NCBI GenBank assembly: GCA_902470835.1
Contig: CABRHR010000040.1
Span: forward strand, 1-17,260
Direction of reading: 5' to 3'
Source: an uncultured Collinsella sp.
Lineage (GTDB): Bacteria > Actinomycetota > Coriobacteriia > Coriobacteriales > Coriobacteriaceae
DNA: 17,260 nucleotides
The translations under genes and the position numbers were made by a program. Below the pieces are notes generated by a model, which saw only the letters and a list, made by a program, of their open reading frames with translations, searched no databases and was not told the origin of the DNA. Below are positions 1-7,844 of the stretch, piece after piece. Within the stretch, counting starts at the first letter, position 1; each line of letters opens with the position of its first letter.

Positions 1-48
1 TCTACACTATCCTCTTCGTCGGCAGCGTCAGATGTGTATAAGAGACAG
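1..48 (+). other. Illumina Nextera i5 adapter (sequencing artefact)
   Basis: Not genomic DNA. Bases 1-7 (TCTACAC) match the end of the P5 primer, 8-15 (TATCCTCT) match a standard Nextera i5 index, 16-29 (TCGTCGGCAGCGTC) are the Nextera read-1 adapter, and 30-48 (AGATGTGTATAAGAGACAG) are the 19-bp Tn5 mosaic end. Organism sequence begins at 49. An in-frame ATG at 34 inside the adapter gives the artefactual N-terminus MYKRQ on the downstream reading frame. The untrimmed adapter implies that this is a contig end. Confidence 0.98.
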
Positions 49-678
49 ACGCCACTGTTCTTTGCCAAAAACGGTGAGCTTGCCGGCACCATTGCTGTGG
101 CCGATGAGGTTAAGGAGACGAGTGCCGAGGCCATCGCCGCGCTGCGCTCGCTCGGCGTCGACGTGCGCATGCTCACCGGCGATAACAGCGTCACGGCCGA
201 GGCCATCGCTCGCCGCGTGGGACTCGCCAGCGACCAGGTCATCGCGGACGTTCTGCCCGCCGACAAGGAGCGTCACGTGCGCGAGCTGCAGGACGCGGGC
301 GGCAAGGTCGCCATGGTGGGAGACGGCATCAACGACTCCCCTGCCCTGGCGCGCGCCGACGTGGGCCTTGCCATCGGCACCGGCGCCGACATCGCCAAGG
401 AGGGTGCCGACGTGGTACTCATGCGAAGCGACCTCATGGACGTCGCCCGCGCCATCGAGCTATCGCGCGCCACGATCCGCAACATCAAGCAGGACCTGTT
501 CTGGGCGCTGTTCTACAACGGCATCGGCATTCCGCTGGCGGCGGGCATGTTCTTCCCCCTCACCGGCTGGCAACTCTCGCCCATGTTCGGCGCCGCAGCC
601 ATGAGCCTGTCGAGCGTCTGCGTCGTGAGCAATGCGCTGCGCCTACGAACCTTCCGTCCATCAGTTGCGGTGAAATAG
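49..678 (+). CDS. copA: Copper-translocating P1B-type ATPase, C-terminal part (5' truncated)
   Basis: Inner-membrane ATPase that exports Cu(I). Only the last 209 residues are present; the metal-binding N-terminus, the first six membrane helices and the DKTGT phosphorylation site lie beyond the contig end. Visible are the end of the ATP-binding region, the P-domain motif MLTGDN, the hinge motif MVGDGINDSPALA, and the last two membrane helices. Those carry the Cu(I)-site signatures of the P1B-1 class: YN in helix 7 (ALFYNGIGIPLAAG) and MSLSS in helix 8. The last codons (SVAVK and the stop) lie in the left arm of a P1 palindromic repeat, so the native C-terminus may have been altered by its insertion. 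It is followed by a copper chaperone and a CsoR-type regulator, which supports copper over other metals. The ATG at 34 is adapter sequence and not a real start. Confidence 0.95.
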   Translation, partial: TPLFFAKNGELAGTIAVADEVKETSAEAIAALRSLGVDVRMLTGDNSVTAEAIARRVGLASDQVIADVLPADKERHVRELQDAGGKVAMVGDGINDSPALARADVGLAIGTGADIAKEGADVVLMRSDLMDVARAIELSRATIRNIKQDLFWALFYNGIGIPLAAGMFFPLTGWQLSPMFGAAAMSLSSVCVVSNALRLRTFRPSVAVK

Positions 679-728
679 GGCGTAATATGCTGAGCTAAAC
701 CGCTTTTAGTCCGTATTCCACCGCAACT
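663..728. repeat. P1 palindromic repeat, degenerate copy
   Basis: Inverted repeat with 15-nt arms, AGTTGCGGTGAAATA (663-677) and TATTCCACCGCAACT (714-728), with one mismatch and a 36-nt centre. The left arm overlaps the end of copA and contains most of its stop codon (676-678). The outer sequence, including upstream CCATC at 659-663, and the AGTCCGTATT at 708-717 match the longer perfect copy at 993-1075, so the two are copies of one element. It fills most of the copA-copZ gap and has no following T-run. Confidence 0.85.
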
Positions 729-756
729 TTAGGTACTCAACGAAAAGGAGACAACC

Positions 757-978
757 ATGAACTACACGATCAAAACCTCCGGTCTTATGTGCGGCCACTG
801 CGACGCTACTGTCGAGACCGCGCTGCTCAACGTGGCCGGCGTGACCGATGCCGATGCCGATCACGAGACCCAGACCGTCCAGGTTGAGTGCGCCGACACC
901 GTGACCGCCGAGCAGCTCGCCGCCGCCGTCGAGGGCGCCGGCGAGAAGTTCCACGCCCTGTCCGTAACCACCGCGTAG
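757..978 (+). CDS. copZ: CopZ-like copper chaperone (heavy-metal-associated domain)
   Basis: A 73-aa single-domain HMA protein, the usual size for CopZ-type cytosolic chaperones that hand Cu(I) to CopA. The metal site is GLMCGHC, with Cys12 and Cys15 in the MxCxxC arrangement near the N-terminus; the rest fits the beta-alpha-beta-beta-alpha-beta fold. The start ATG at 757 has a strong ribosome site, AAAAGGAG, just upstream at about 743-750. It lies 78 bp after copA with the P1 repeat between, and ahead of csoR. Role in copper is inferred from the neighbours; the domain alone does not fix the metal. Confidence 0.92.
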   Translation: MNYTIKTSGLMCGHCDATVETALLNVAGVTDADADHETQTVQVECADTVTAEQLAAAVEGAGEKFHALSVTTA

Positions 979-992
979 TAACTGCCGCCTGT

Positions 993-1075
993 CCCCCATC
1001 AGTTGCGGTGAAATACGGACTGTTGAGCCGCCCTAGGCCTTTAAACAGTCCGTATTTCACCGCAACTGATGGGGG
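993..1075. repeat. P1 palindromic repeat, perfect 32-bp inverted repeat
   Basis: Arms at 993-1024 and 1044-1075 are exact reverse complements over 32 nt. The left arm starts CCCCCATCAGTTGCGGTGAA and ends ACTGTT. The 19-nt centre holds the small palindrome CCTAGG. It occupies most of the copZ-csoR gap. No T-run follows, so it is not a classic intrinsic terminator, although such a stem in mRNA could affect stability or read-through into csoR. A diverged copy lies at 663-728. Confidence 0.95.
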
Positions 1076-1109
1076 TATCCGGAAGATCGACCAGAAACGA
1101 GGACTCGCC

Positions 1110-1382
1110 ATGATGGCAGATCACAAATCGGTAACCCGCATGCTCAAGACGGCACGCGGCCAGATCGACGGCATCCTGCGGATGGTCGAGGAGGACCGTT
1201 ACTGTGTCGATATTTCCACACAGCTCATGGCAACGCAGGCGCTCATCGCACGCATTAACGCCGATGTGCTCAAGGCCCATATCGAAGGCTGCGTCGCATC
1301 TGCCATCGAATCGGGCGACGAGGAGCTCAAAGCCACCAAGCTCGCCGAAATCGAACGCGTCGTCGACAAGCTCGCCAAGTAA
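1110..1382 (+). CDS. csoR: CsoR-type copper-sensing repressor
   Basis: A 90-aa all-helical DNA-binding repressor of the CsoR/RcnR family. Cu(I) binding is expected to release it from the copper-operon promoter. The Cu(I) ligand set is present with canonical spacing: Cys32 (DRYC), His57 and Cys61 (KAHIEGC), i.e. 25 and 4 residues apart as in Mycobacterium CsoR. The N-terminal RMLKTARGQIDGI matches the family's helix 1. Two adjacent ATGs (1110, 1113) follow GAGGA at 1099-1103; 1110 is used here. As last gene of the copA-copZ-csoR set it probably gives autoregulation; the operator would lie upstream of copA, outside the window. Confidence 0.93.
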   Translation: MMADHKSVTRMLKTARGQIDGILRMVEEDRYCVDISTQLMATQALIARINADVLKAHIEGCVASAIESGDEELKATKLAEIERVVDKLAK

Positions 1383-1449
1383 TTGGTGCGAAGGGGACAG
1401 GTACGTTTGCACCACCTTGGTGCAGATTAACCTGTCCCCCATGCACCAA
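1383..1449. repeat. P3-type palindromic hairpin (GGGGACAGGT arms)
   Basis: A three-part inverted repeat starting directly after the csoR stop. Outer pair TTGGTGC (1383-1389) with GCACCAA (1443-1449); middle pair GGGGACAGGT (1393-1402) with ACCTGTCCCC (1430-1439); inner pair TGCACCA (1408-1414) with TGGTGCA (1418-1424) around a 3-nt loop. It may help separate csoR from the next gene, but no T-run follows. Its right half, read on the other strand, begins GGGGACAGGTTAAT and resembles the small hairpin at 1979-2005. Confidence 0.85.
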
Positions 1450-1494
1450 ATGGGGTATAAAGGCGTGCAGCATATCGAATGAGAGGCAGTTTGC

Positions 1495-1968
1495 ATGGAT
1501 AACTTTATGAAAGGTCGCAACGGCGCCGACGAACTCACCATCGTGCTCGGCTTTTTCGGCATCATCCTCGCGATGATCGGGTCGCTCGCACATTTCCAGT
1601 GGCTCAGCTGGATCGCCATCGCCGTCATCGTGATCGGCGTGCTGCGCGGCCTGTCCAAGAACGTCGACGCACGCCGCAAGGAGAACGAGGCCTTTGTCGT
1701 CGCGACCGCGAACGTCCCCGGTCTGGGCAAGTTCGTCGCCAGCTTGGGCGGCGGCGCTGCGGCGGCCAATGCCTCGCGCGCAGCCGGCACCAGCAAAGAG
1801 GACCTGGAGCGCGCCAAGCGCACGGCAAAGAAGATGTGGAAGGGTCGAAAGACCACGGCCTACCTCAAGTGCCCCAACTGCGGCCAGATGCTCTCCGTTC
1901 CTAAGGGCAAGGGCAAGATCCGCGTCACCTGCCCCAAATGCCACGCCAAGATGGAAACCCGCTCCTAG
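1495..1968 (+). CDS. Small membrane protein with C-terminal zinc ribbon
   Basis: 157 aa. Two hydrophobic segments at about residues 14-31 and 35-52 form a probable membrane hairpin. An Ala/Lys-rich cytoplasmic linker follows (about 60-120), then a zinc ribbon of two CPxC knuckles, CPNCG (Cys126, Cys129) and CPKCH (Cys146, Cys149), close to the C-terminus. The architecture resembles zinc-ribbon membrane proteins of unknown role; I recognise no specific family. Start ATG at 1495 follows GAGAGG at 1481-1486. It lies on the same strand as the copper genes, 112 bp after csoR with the P3 hairpin between, so it probably has its own promoter (TATAAA at 1456-1461 is a possible -10). No evidence ties it to copper. 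Confidence 0.85.
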   Translation: MDNFMKGRNGADELTIVLGFFGIILAMIGSLAHFQWLSWIAIAVIVIGVLRGLSKNVDARRKENEAFVVATANVPGLGKFVASLGGGAAAANASRAAGTSKEDLERAKRTAKKMWKGRKTTAYLKCPNCGQMLSVPKGKGKIRVTCPKCHAKMETRS

Positions 1969-1978
1969 CCACTGCGCA

Positions 1979-2005
1979 TGGGACAAATTAATCAGGTTTG
2001 TCCCA
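1979..2005. repeat. Small P3-type hairpin
   Basis: Perfect 9-nt inverted repeat TGGGACAAA (1979-1987) and TTTGTCCCA (1997-2005) around a 9-nt loop, 10 bp after the zinc-ribbon gene. The loop begins TTAATC, so the left half reads GGGACAAATTAATC, close to the GGGGACAGGTTAATC half of the 1383-1449 element. Probably a short relative of that family. Confidence 0.6.
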
Positions 2006-2026
2006 AATCTTAGGCATTTGTTCGAT

Positions 2027-2065
2027 AAAAAAGCCGAGGCCTCGCACTGAGACCTCGGCTTTTTT
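2027..2065. terminator. Bidirectional intrinsic terminator
   Basis: Stem AAAAAAGCCGAGG (2027-2039) pairs with CCTCGGCTTTTTT (2053-2065), with 13 nt between. It has A-run and T-run on opposite flanks, so it works on both strands. It sits between the convergent zinc-ribbon gene (ends 1968) and amidohydrolase gene (ends 2117) and should terminate both. Confidence 0.93.
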
Positions 2066-2116
2066 GCATGGGGCGACAGCGTTCGACGAAGCTGTCGCCC
2101 CCTGTCACGCCGGAGC

Positions 2117-3487
2117 CTATGCCACGCCGTCGCGGGCGAGTTCCTCGGCCAGTGCCTCGGCAGGCATGGCCATAATGGCATCGAGCTCGGTGTCAACCTC
2201 GGGAATGCGCTTGACCTTCAACTTGCGCACCAAGCCGCCACGGCACATCACGTGCGCCGGCTCGCACAGGGCCGACAGGTCATCCAGAGGATTCTCGCGC
2301 GTCACCAGGATATCGGCGGCCTTACCGCACTCGATTGTGCCGGTCTCGCCACCCAGCCCCAGCAGCTCGGCATTGACCTGCGTGGCCGTATGCAGCGCGA
2401 AGGCGTTGCTCACGCCGACATACTTGGCAAAATAGGCCACCTCACGCCACATGTCGTACTGCGTCACAAACGGGCAGCTCGAGTCCGTGCCCAGGCCTAC
2501 CTTGATACCGGCTTCCAGCGCCGCACGAGCACTCTCGATAATGCCCGAGCACACGATGTCGCCGTTCTTCTTTTGCGTGTCAGTCGAATGAGTCTTCTCC
2601 GGATCGAGCAATACAAACGGCAGCGCCGGGCTGATGGTGCAGGTCACACTCGGCGCACGTCCCTCGAGCTGCGTGCCCGCAGCGCCACGGTACAGCTCCA
2701 AGATCTCGGGCGTCAACGGAGCGCCGTGCTCAATCGTGTCAACGCCGGCCTCAAGCGCGGCCCTCACACCTTCGGTGCTCTCGACATGGGCCATGACCGG
2801 AAGGCCAACCTCGTGCGCCGCCTTGCACGCCGCTGCAGCAACCTCCACGGGCATACGCAGCACGCCCGGCTCGCCCACCTCAGTCGCGTCGAACACGCCG
2901 CCCGTTACGAACAGCTTAATGACGTCGGCACCGCGAGCATACAGGTCGCGCACCTGTTCGGCTGCCTCGGCGGGGCTGTTGGCCACCTGGGCGAACAAGC
3001 CCGCACCATGGCCACCCGGCACCGTGACGCCCGTTCCCGGCGCCACCAGGCGAGGACCCTGATACTTGCCGGCATCGATAGCATCGCGCACGGCAAGATC
3101 GGCAAACAGCGGGTCGCCCGCGCCGCGCACCGTGGTCACGCCACTTGCCAGCTGTTGCTGGGCGCTGCCCTTAAGAATGTGGCGCACGATGGCGCGCCCC
3201 GCGGGATTATCGAGCTTCTTCATCAGCGCGCCCGCATCGCCCGCCGAAACCGGCTTGCCCGAACCGCACAGATGCACATGCATATTGATGAGGCCCGGCA
3301 TGAGATACGCCCCCGCCAGGTCGATGACCTCGGCACCTGCAGGCGCCTGCGCCACAGCACTCGGCCCCATCCACGTGATGACACCGCGCTCAACAGCCAC
3401 GGCCATGTCGGGCTGCGGCTCCATATGTTCCGAACCATCCAGAACGGTCGCATTGATAAACAACGTGGAACGATCGGCAGACGCCAT
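2117..3487 (-). CDS. Metal-dependent amidohydrolase (prolidase / imidazolonepropionase-like)
   Basis: 456-aa cytosolic TIM-barrel hydrolase of the amidohydrolase superfamily, closest in style to the Xaa-Pro dipeptidase-like group. Metal ligands are in order: His70-Val-His72 (INMHVHL) after the N-terminal beta-sandwich, the candidate carbamylated Lys191 (DVIKLFVTGG), His234 (VMAHVES), His254 (TIEHGAP) and Asp335 (GLGTDSS). The C-terminal strand region ends the sandwich with GKAADILV. The substrate cannot be read from sequence; dipeptides or cyclic amides are typical. The start at 3487 is chosen because GGGAGGAG sits about 8 nt upstream; an open frame to 3712 only runs back through P2 repeats. 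A possible operator lies 25 bp before the start. It faces the zinc-ribbon gene across a shared terminator. Confidence 0.9.
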   Translation of the reverse strand: MASADRSTLFINATVLDGSEHMEPQPDMAVAVERGVITWMGPSAVAQAPAGAEVIDLAGAYLMPGLINMHVHLCGSGKPVSAGDAGALMKKLDNPAGRAIVRHILKGSAQQQLASGVTTVRGAGDPLFADLAVRDAIDAGKYQGPRLVAPGTGVTVPGGHGAGLFAQVANSPAEAAEQVRDLYARGADVIKLFVTGGVFDATEVGEPGVLRMPVEVAAAACKAAHEVGLPVMAHVESTEGVRAALEAGVDTIEHGAPLTPEILELYRGAAGTQLEGRAPSVTCTISPALPFVLLDPEKTHSTDTQKKNGDIVCSGIIESARAALEAGIKVGLGTDSSCPFVTQYDMWREVAYFAKYVGVSNAFALHTATQVNAELLGLGGETGTIECGKAADILVTRENPLDDLSALCEPAHVMCRGGLVRKLKVKRIPEVDTELDAIMAMPAEALAEELARDGVA

Positions 3488-3512
3488 ATCGAGCTCCTCC
3501 CTCACGATTAAC

Positions 3513-3528
3513 ATGAACATTTGTTCAT
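3513..3528. promoter_or_regulatory. Operator-like palindrome upstream of the amidohydrolase
   Basis: ATGAACA and TGTTCAT form a perfect 7-nt inverted repeat around TT, 25-41 bp before the amidohydrolase start (3487). The AT-rich setting (TAATAATG on the gene's strand just upstream) suits a promoter. Size and position fit a dimeric repressor site such as TetR type. Which protein binds is unknown, and no regulator gene is adjacent. Confidence 0.45.
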
Positions 3529-3639
3529 TATTACCTAGTCCCGCTGGATTGCTGCAGACGCATCGGCTAACGGAGGGAAGAGGGGATGTAGGGGGGACGG
3601 AATACGCTGCAGTCCCACCCCAGCGACACCAGAGAAATG

Positions 3640-3774
3640 TCTCGATCTGTAACAGGTACAGGGTTATTGGGCCCCTTGATGTTACAGATCGAGATCTTTC
3701 GGCAGCCGCCAACCTTCCGTCTCAATCTGTAACAGTTACGAGGCCAAACGGTCCCTTGTTGTTACAGATCGAGA
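3640..3774. repeat. P2 palindrome array A (units U1-U2)
   Basis: Two 55-bp palindromes, 3640-3694 and 3720-3774. Each has a 15-nt arm TCTC(G/A)ATCTGTAACA, a 25-nt loop, and TGTTACAGATCGAGA. A 25-nt spacer containing TTTCGGCAGC separates them, so the arms begin at 3640, 3680, 3720 and 3760, exactly 40 bp apart in alternating orientation. U2's left arm has A at position 5 without the matching change on the right. The array lies between the amidohydrolase 5' end and the 3' end of the AbiEi/DUF559-like gene. The gap 3488-3816 holds nothing else but the 3513-3528 palindrome. Confidence 0.97.
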
Positions 3775-3816
3775 CAAACTCGGCAGGAACAACCACATTC
3801 GCGTCAGTTGCACCCC

Positions 3817-4887
3817 TTAGCACCCATACCACTGACGCCTCCATTCCTCAGCCAGATCAGCCCGCTGCGGAATACCCGCCAGCCTCATCTTCTCGACCAG
3901 CTTCCCCGGATTCTTGAGCTCGTTAAACGTAAACCGAAGCACCTTATGCCCGAGCATTGTCAGATGAGATTCCCGCTGACGCTCTGCCACGAATGGGTCA
4001 ACCGACTCCCGACCCTCGCCGTTCTGCAAGGTGTACTTCCCCTTTCCGTCGAGCTCGCCGATCACGCACGTCCCGTCCTCGAGCCTCCAGAAATAGTCGA
4101 CGCGGAACACGCGAGTCGGATCGAGCGGATCATGAAACTCCACCTGCAACTGCGGCACCGGAAAGCCGTACGCGATGAAGAACGCCCGGAAGCGCGACTC
4201 GCCGCCGTTTTCTGACAGCCCGTCCGCATGCGATGCAATCACCTGCGCCCTGCGATACCCACGCCGACCTTCGTAATCGGCGCGAAGTCGCTCGCACAAC
4301 TCATCGCACGACGAACCCTTCGCCCGCAAAGCAGAATCGGCAATTGCCAGCCCATAGGAAAACGGTGCCCGTAGCAGGCAATCCTCCACCGTGCGCCAAA
4401 ACGGCGTCACCCGCACACCGTCGACGCGCTCGAGTGCACCCGCCGCCTGCGGACGCAGCAACCTGCACCCACTGCTCAACGCCGCAGAGCAGCCCGTCTT
4501 AACAAGAAATCGCGGCCCGAGCAAATCATTCGGCACTTCCAAGCCCCACAGAAGCGCCGCGTCATAGCCCCAAAACGCCCAATCGGGATGAAACTCCGCA
4601 AGCCCCTTAATAGTCCGCAGCGCTCGATCCACCGGCGTCAATGCATCCCAATCATGCTGAAAACAGAACAGATACGACTCGGGCTCCGCGATATCATCGG
4701 TTCCCACATGACGCCGCAGCCACATGAGCTCGGCGTTGTCATGCGTTGCGAGCAGCGTCCCCTGCTCCCCTGCCTCCGTGAGCCGCGCGAGCATCCTGTT
4801 TCGTGCCAATGTGTTACGAGTCGCATGTTTATGTCTGCAGACGGCACTAGGCACCCTCATCACCACCACTTCAGACAAACGAACCAT
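3817..4887 (-). CDS. AbiEi-like / DUF559-like protein with nuclease-fold C-terminus
   Basis: About 356 aa from the chosen start. The layout matches actinobacterial proteins annotated as AbiEi-family/DUF559. It has a middle segment WGYDAALLWGLEVP (residues 107-119), VTPFWRTVEDCLL and AIADSALR (160-188), then GGESRFRAFFIAYGFPVPQLQ (229-248, first part) and a Vsr-like C-terminal domain with VDYFW (Asp264), IGELDGKGKY (Glu278, Asp280, Lys282) and RESHLTMLGHKVLRF (306-319). The acidic and Lys residues fit a degenerate PD-(D/E)xK-type site. Activity is unproven; relatives are often called toxin-antitoxin or restriction-like only by homology. Starts at 4908, 4887 and 4860 are all possible, each with a weak ribosome site; 4887 is a compromise. 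The frame open to 4989 runs into P2 unit U3 and is not credible. No partner gene is adjacent. Confidence 0.72.
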   Translation of the reverse strand: MVRLSEVVVMRVPSAVCRHKHATRNTLARNRMLARLTEAGEQGTLLATHDNAELMWLRRHVGTDDIAEPESYLFCFQHDWDALTPVDRALRTIKGLAEFHPDWAFWGYDAALLWGLEVPNDLLGPRFLVKTGCSAALSSGCRLLRPQAAGALERVDGVRVTPFWRTVEDCLLRAPFSYGLAIADSALRAKGSSCDELCERLRADYEGRRGYRRAQVIASHADGLSENGGESRFRAFFIAYGFPVPQLQVEFHDPLDPTRVFRVDYFWRLEDGTCVIGELDGKGKYTLQNGEGRESVDPFVAERQRESHLTMLGHKVLRFTFNELKNPGKLVEKMRLAGIPQRADLAEEWRRQWYGC

Positions 4888-4915
4888 CGTCTCTGTTGCC
4901 CGCCGCATCCGTTCA

Positions 4916-5211
4916 TCTCGATCTGTAACAAGAAGACGACATTTGAGCCTCCAGATGTTACAGAGCAAGATCTTTCGGCAGCAGCCCAACCCTTTGTCTC
5001 GATCTGTAACAGGAAGATCGGGTTTCGGCCGCTAGGTGTTACAGATCGAGATTTTTCAACGACGGTCAACCTTCCATCTCGATCTGTAACAGTTACGCGG
5101 CAAAACGGTCCCTTGTTGTTACAAATCGAGACATTCGGGAACCACGCGCCCGTCAATCTCGATCTGTAACAGGTAGACCGTGTTTTGACAGCCAGATGTT
5201 ACAGATCGAGA
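4916..5211. repeat. P2 palindrome array B (units U3-U6)
   Basis: Four 55-bp palindromes at 4916-4970, 4997-5051, 5077-5131 and 5157-5211. Arms start at 4916, 4956, 4997, 5037, 5077, 5117, 5157 and 5197, so steps are 40 bp with a single 41. Spacers are 26, 25 and 25 nt. U3's right arm is degenerate (TGTTACAGAGCAAGA) and U5's has one change (TGTTACAAATCGAGA). The U5 loop is 23/25 identical to that of U2 in array A, and the preceding CAACCTTCC is shared, indicating duplication. The array fills most of the gap between the AbiEi/DUF559-like start and the 3' end of the next - strand gene. The rest of 4888-5234 shows nothing I can identify. Confidence 0.97.
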
Positions 5212-5234
5212 CAAGCCGGCAGCGGCCCCATCCC

Positions 5235-5942
5235 CTACTCCCATTCCTGTTCGTAGATGTTGAGTGTCTTCACGTACCGCCCTTGGGCACCCATGATGTC
5301 GCGGACCAGCCGCAAAAAGAAGCTGATGCACGAGGTGTCAAAACCGTCCTGCAGGTCCTCCGGATGCACCGCACCCGGTCCATCGACCGCCGTGTCACTC
5401 AGGCGCGCGATGTCATACAAATAGAGCTGTCCCGCCGTCAGCCAGACATCGTCGACGCAGGCGAGGCGCACCGCAATCGCGCCGTCGCTCCAATGCTCCT
5501 TTTGCACGATATGCGGGTCGTAGACATCAAAACGTCGATCGGTGCGCGTATCCTTCAGCTCAACCATGCCAGTCGCGGGGTCCTTGTCCAAAATGCCAAA
5601 GCGCGAGAAATACTGCGTGTCGCGTACCTGCTCGAGCCGCTTGAGCGAGGCAGGCGAAAGCGATGCCGGCCTCTCGTCAACATACAGCTCGAGCAGCGTC
5701 TTGCCATGGCGATAGGGGCGCTCGAAGAGCAGCCAATCGGTAAATGCCATGTTGTAGGCCATGATTTCGTTTTGCGAAGGCTCGGTGCAATAGCTGAGCC
5801 AGGGGTCGACGATAATCTCGAACTGCTCGCGCGCCGACTCCAAAAACTGAAACTTCCGCAGCATCCAAAAATGGGCCATGTCGGCAATATCGTTGCCGAC
5901 GGCTTCGGCTAGCTGCGCTCGGTCTAAAGCGTGGTCAGTCAT
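5235..5942 (-). CDS. Uncharacterised 235-aa protein
   Basis: I do not recognise a named family. No signal peptide, membrane segment or metal motif is visible. The middle, with AFTDWLLFERP (residues 66-76), GKTLLELYV (80-88), LSPASLKRLEQ (95-105), then short strands GILDKD...MVELKDTRTDRRFDVYD and an AIAVRLACVDDVWLTAG segment (155-171), resembles the beta-rich region that precedes the zinc motif in some SEC-C-type proteins. The C-terminal Cys motif of those proteins is absent. This is a pattern impression only. Start ATG at 5942 has an excellent site, GAGGAGG, about 6 nt upstream. It is on the same strand as the AbiEi/DUF559-like gene but separated from it by the P2 array, so co-transcription is uncertain. 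Confidence 0.75.
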   Translation of the reverse strand: MTDHALDRAQLAEAVGNDIADMAHFWMLRKFQFLESAREQFEIIVDPWLSYCTEPSQNEIMAYNMAFTDWLLFERPYRHGKTLLELYVDERPASLSPASLKRLEQVRDTQYFSRFGILDKDPATGMVELKDTRTDRRFDVYDPHIVQKEHWSDGAIAVRLACVDDVWLTAGQLYLYDIARLSDTAVDGPGAVHPEDLQDGFDTSCISFFLRLVRDIMGAQGRYVKTLNIYEQEWE

Positions 5943-6261
5943 GGCATCCTCCTCAAACTGATGGACCTCAATTTGAGCTTACGAGGAGGGTGGGCAGCCA
6001 CGACCAGCGCGGGCAAAATAGGCCTCCGGCTGCAAACCAGATGCTGACCAAACACCTGGCGGAATGCTTGACCGAAAATGCGCACCGTAAAGAACCAGCA
6101 GGTAGATATAGACAGCCGACCCGCCGTTTTGAGCCGCACCGGCCCGACCACCACAGAAACAGCAGAGCGCCACAACCGCAAACGTCGACGGATGAACACC
6201 CACACGTCGACAAACGAGCAAATCGCTCGCAAACCCACAAGGAGTGTCCCAGACTGCCGGC
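5943..6261. other. Intergenic region without a convincing gene
   Basis: Together with the terminator that follows, this makes a 415-bp gap between the 235-aa gene and gltD. Overlapping short frames run on both strands, but none has a good ribosome site with a recognisable protein. Visible structure is limited to CTCAATTTGAG, a palindrome at 5968-5978, 26 bp before the 235-aa gene's start, and paired CGTCGACG (6183-6190) and CGTCGAC (6205-6211). It may contain that gene's promoter and leader; I could not fix a -10/-35 pair. Confidence 0.5.
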
Positions 6262-6307
6262 AAAAAAGGAACGTCCCCAGCTGACGGCACTTGGGGACGT
6301 TCCTTTT
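6262..6307 (-). terminator. Intrinsic terminator of gltBD (P3-type hairpin)
   Basis: Perfect 15-nt inverted repeat AAAAGGAACGTCCCC (6264-6278) and GGGGACGTTCCTTTT (6293-6307) with a 14-nt loop. Read on the - strand it ends in six T's, 51 bp after the gltD stop, so it should terminate gltBD. On the + strand the T-run is four. The GGGGAC edge links it to the other P3 hairpins; another GGGGACAG lies at 6320-6327. Confidence 0.88.
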
Positions 6308-6357
6308 GGGCCGGCCGTTGGGGACAGCCCTTGTCGATTCAGTTGTGAACAGCCGCT

Positions 6358-7839
<1,482 letters not shown>

Positions 7840-7844
7840 GGCAC

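Noticed and set aside
2252..3511. 419-codon open frame on the + strand
   Set aside because: Antisense to the amidohydrolase, which has complete metal ligands and the right length. The + frame has no recognisable domain.
3488..3712. N-terminal extension of the amidohydrolase
   Set aside because: The extra 75 residues are translated from a P2 repeat (LLQIE-type peptides) and promoter DNA. A good ribosome site precedes the ATG at 3487, where similarity to the family begins.
4860..5156. 98-codon open frame on the - strand across array B
   Set aside because: It is a translation of the P2 repeats themselves, whose arms happen to lack stops in this frame, giving repeated SICN and LLQIE strings. 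No ribosome site or family supports it.
3640..5211. CRISPR-like array of short repeats with 25-nt spacers
   Set aside because: The repeat alternates in orientation, the loops and spacers share sequence patterns instead of being unrelated, the units recur in several separate gaps, and no cas gene is present. It is a dispersed palindromic repeat family.
5968..6290. Short open frames on the - strand upstream of the 235-aa gene
   Set aside because: Three overlapping frames of similar length, rich in Cys/Trp/Arg with no ribosome site of note and no recognisable motif; composition fits non-coding GC-rich DNA.
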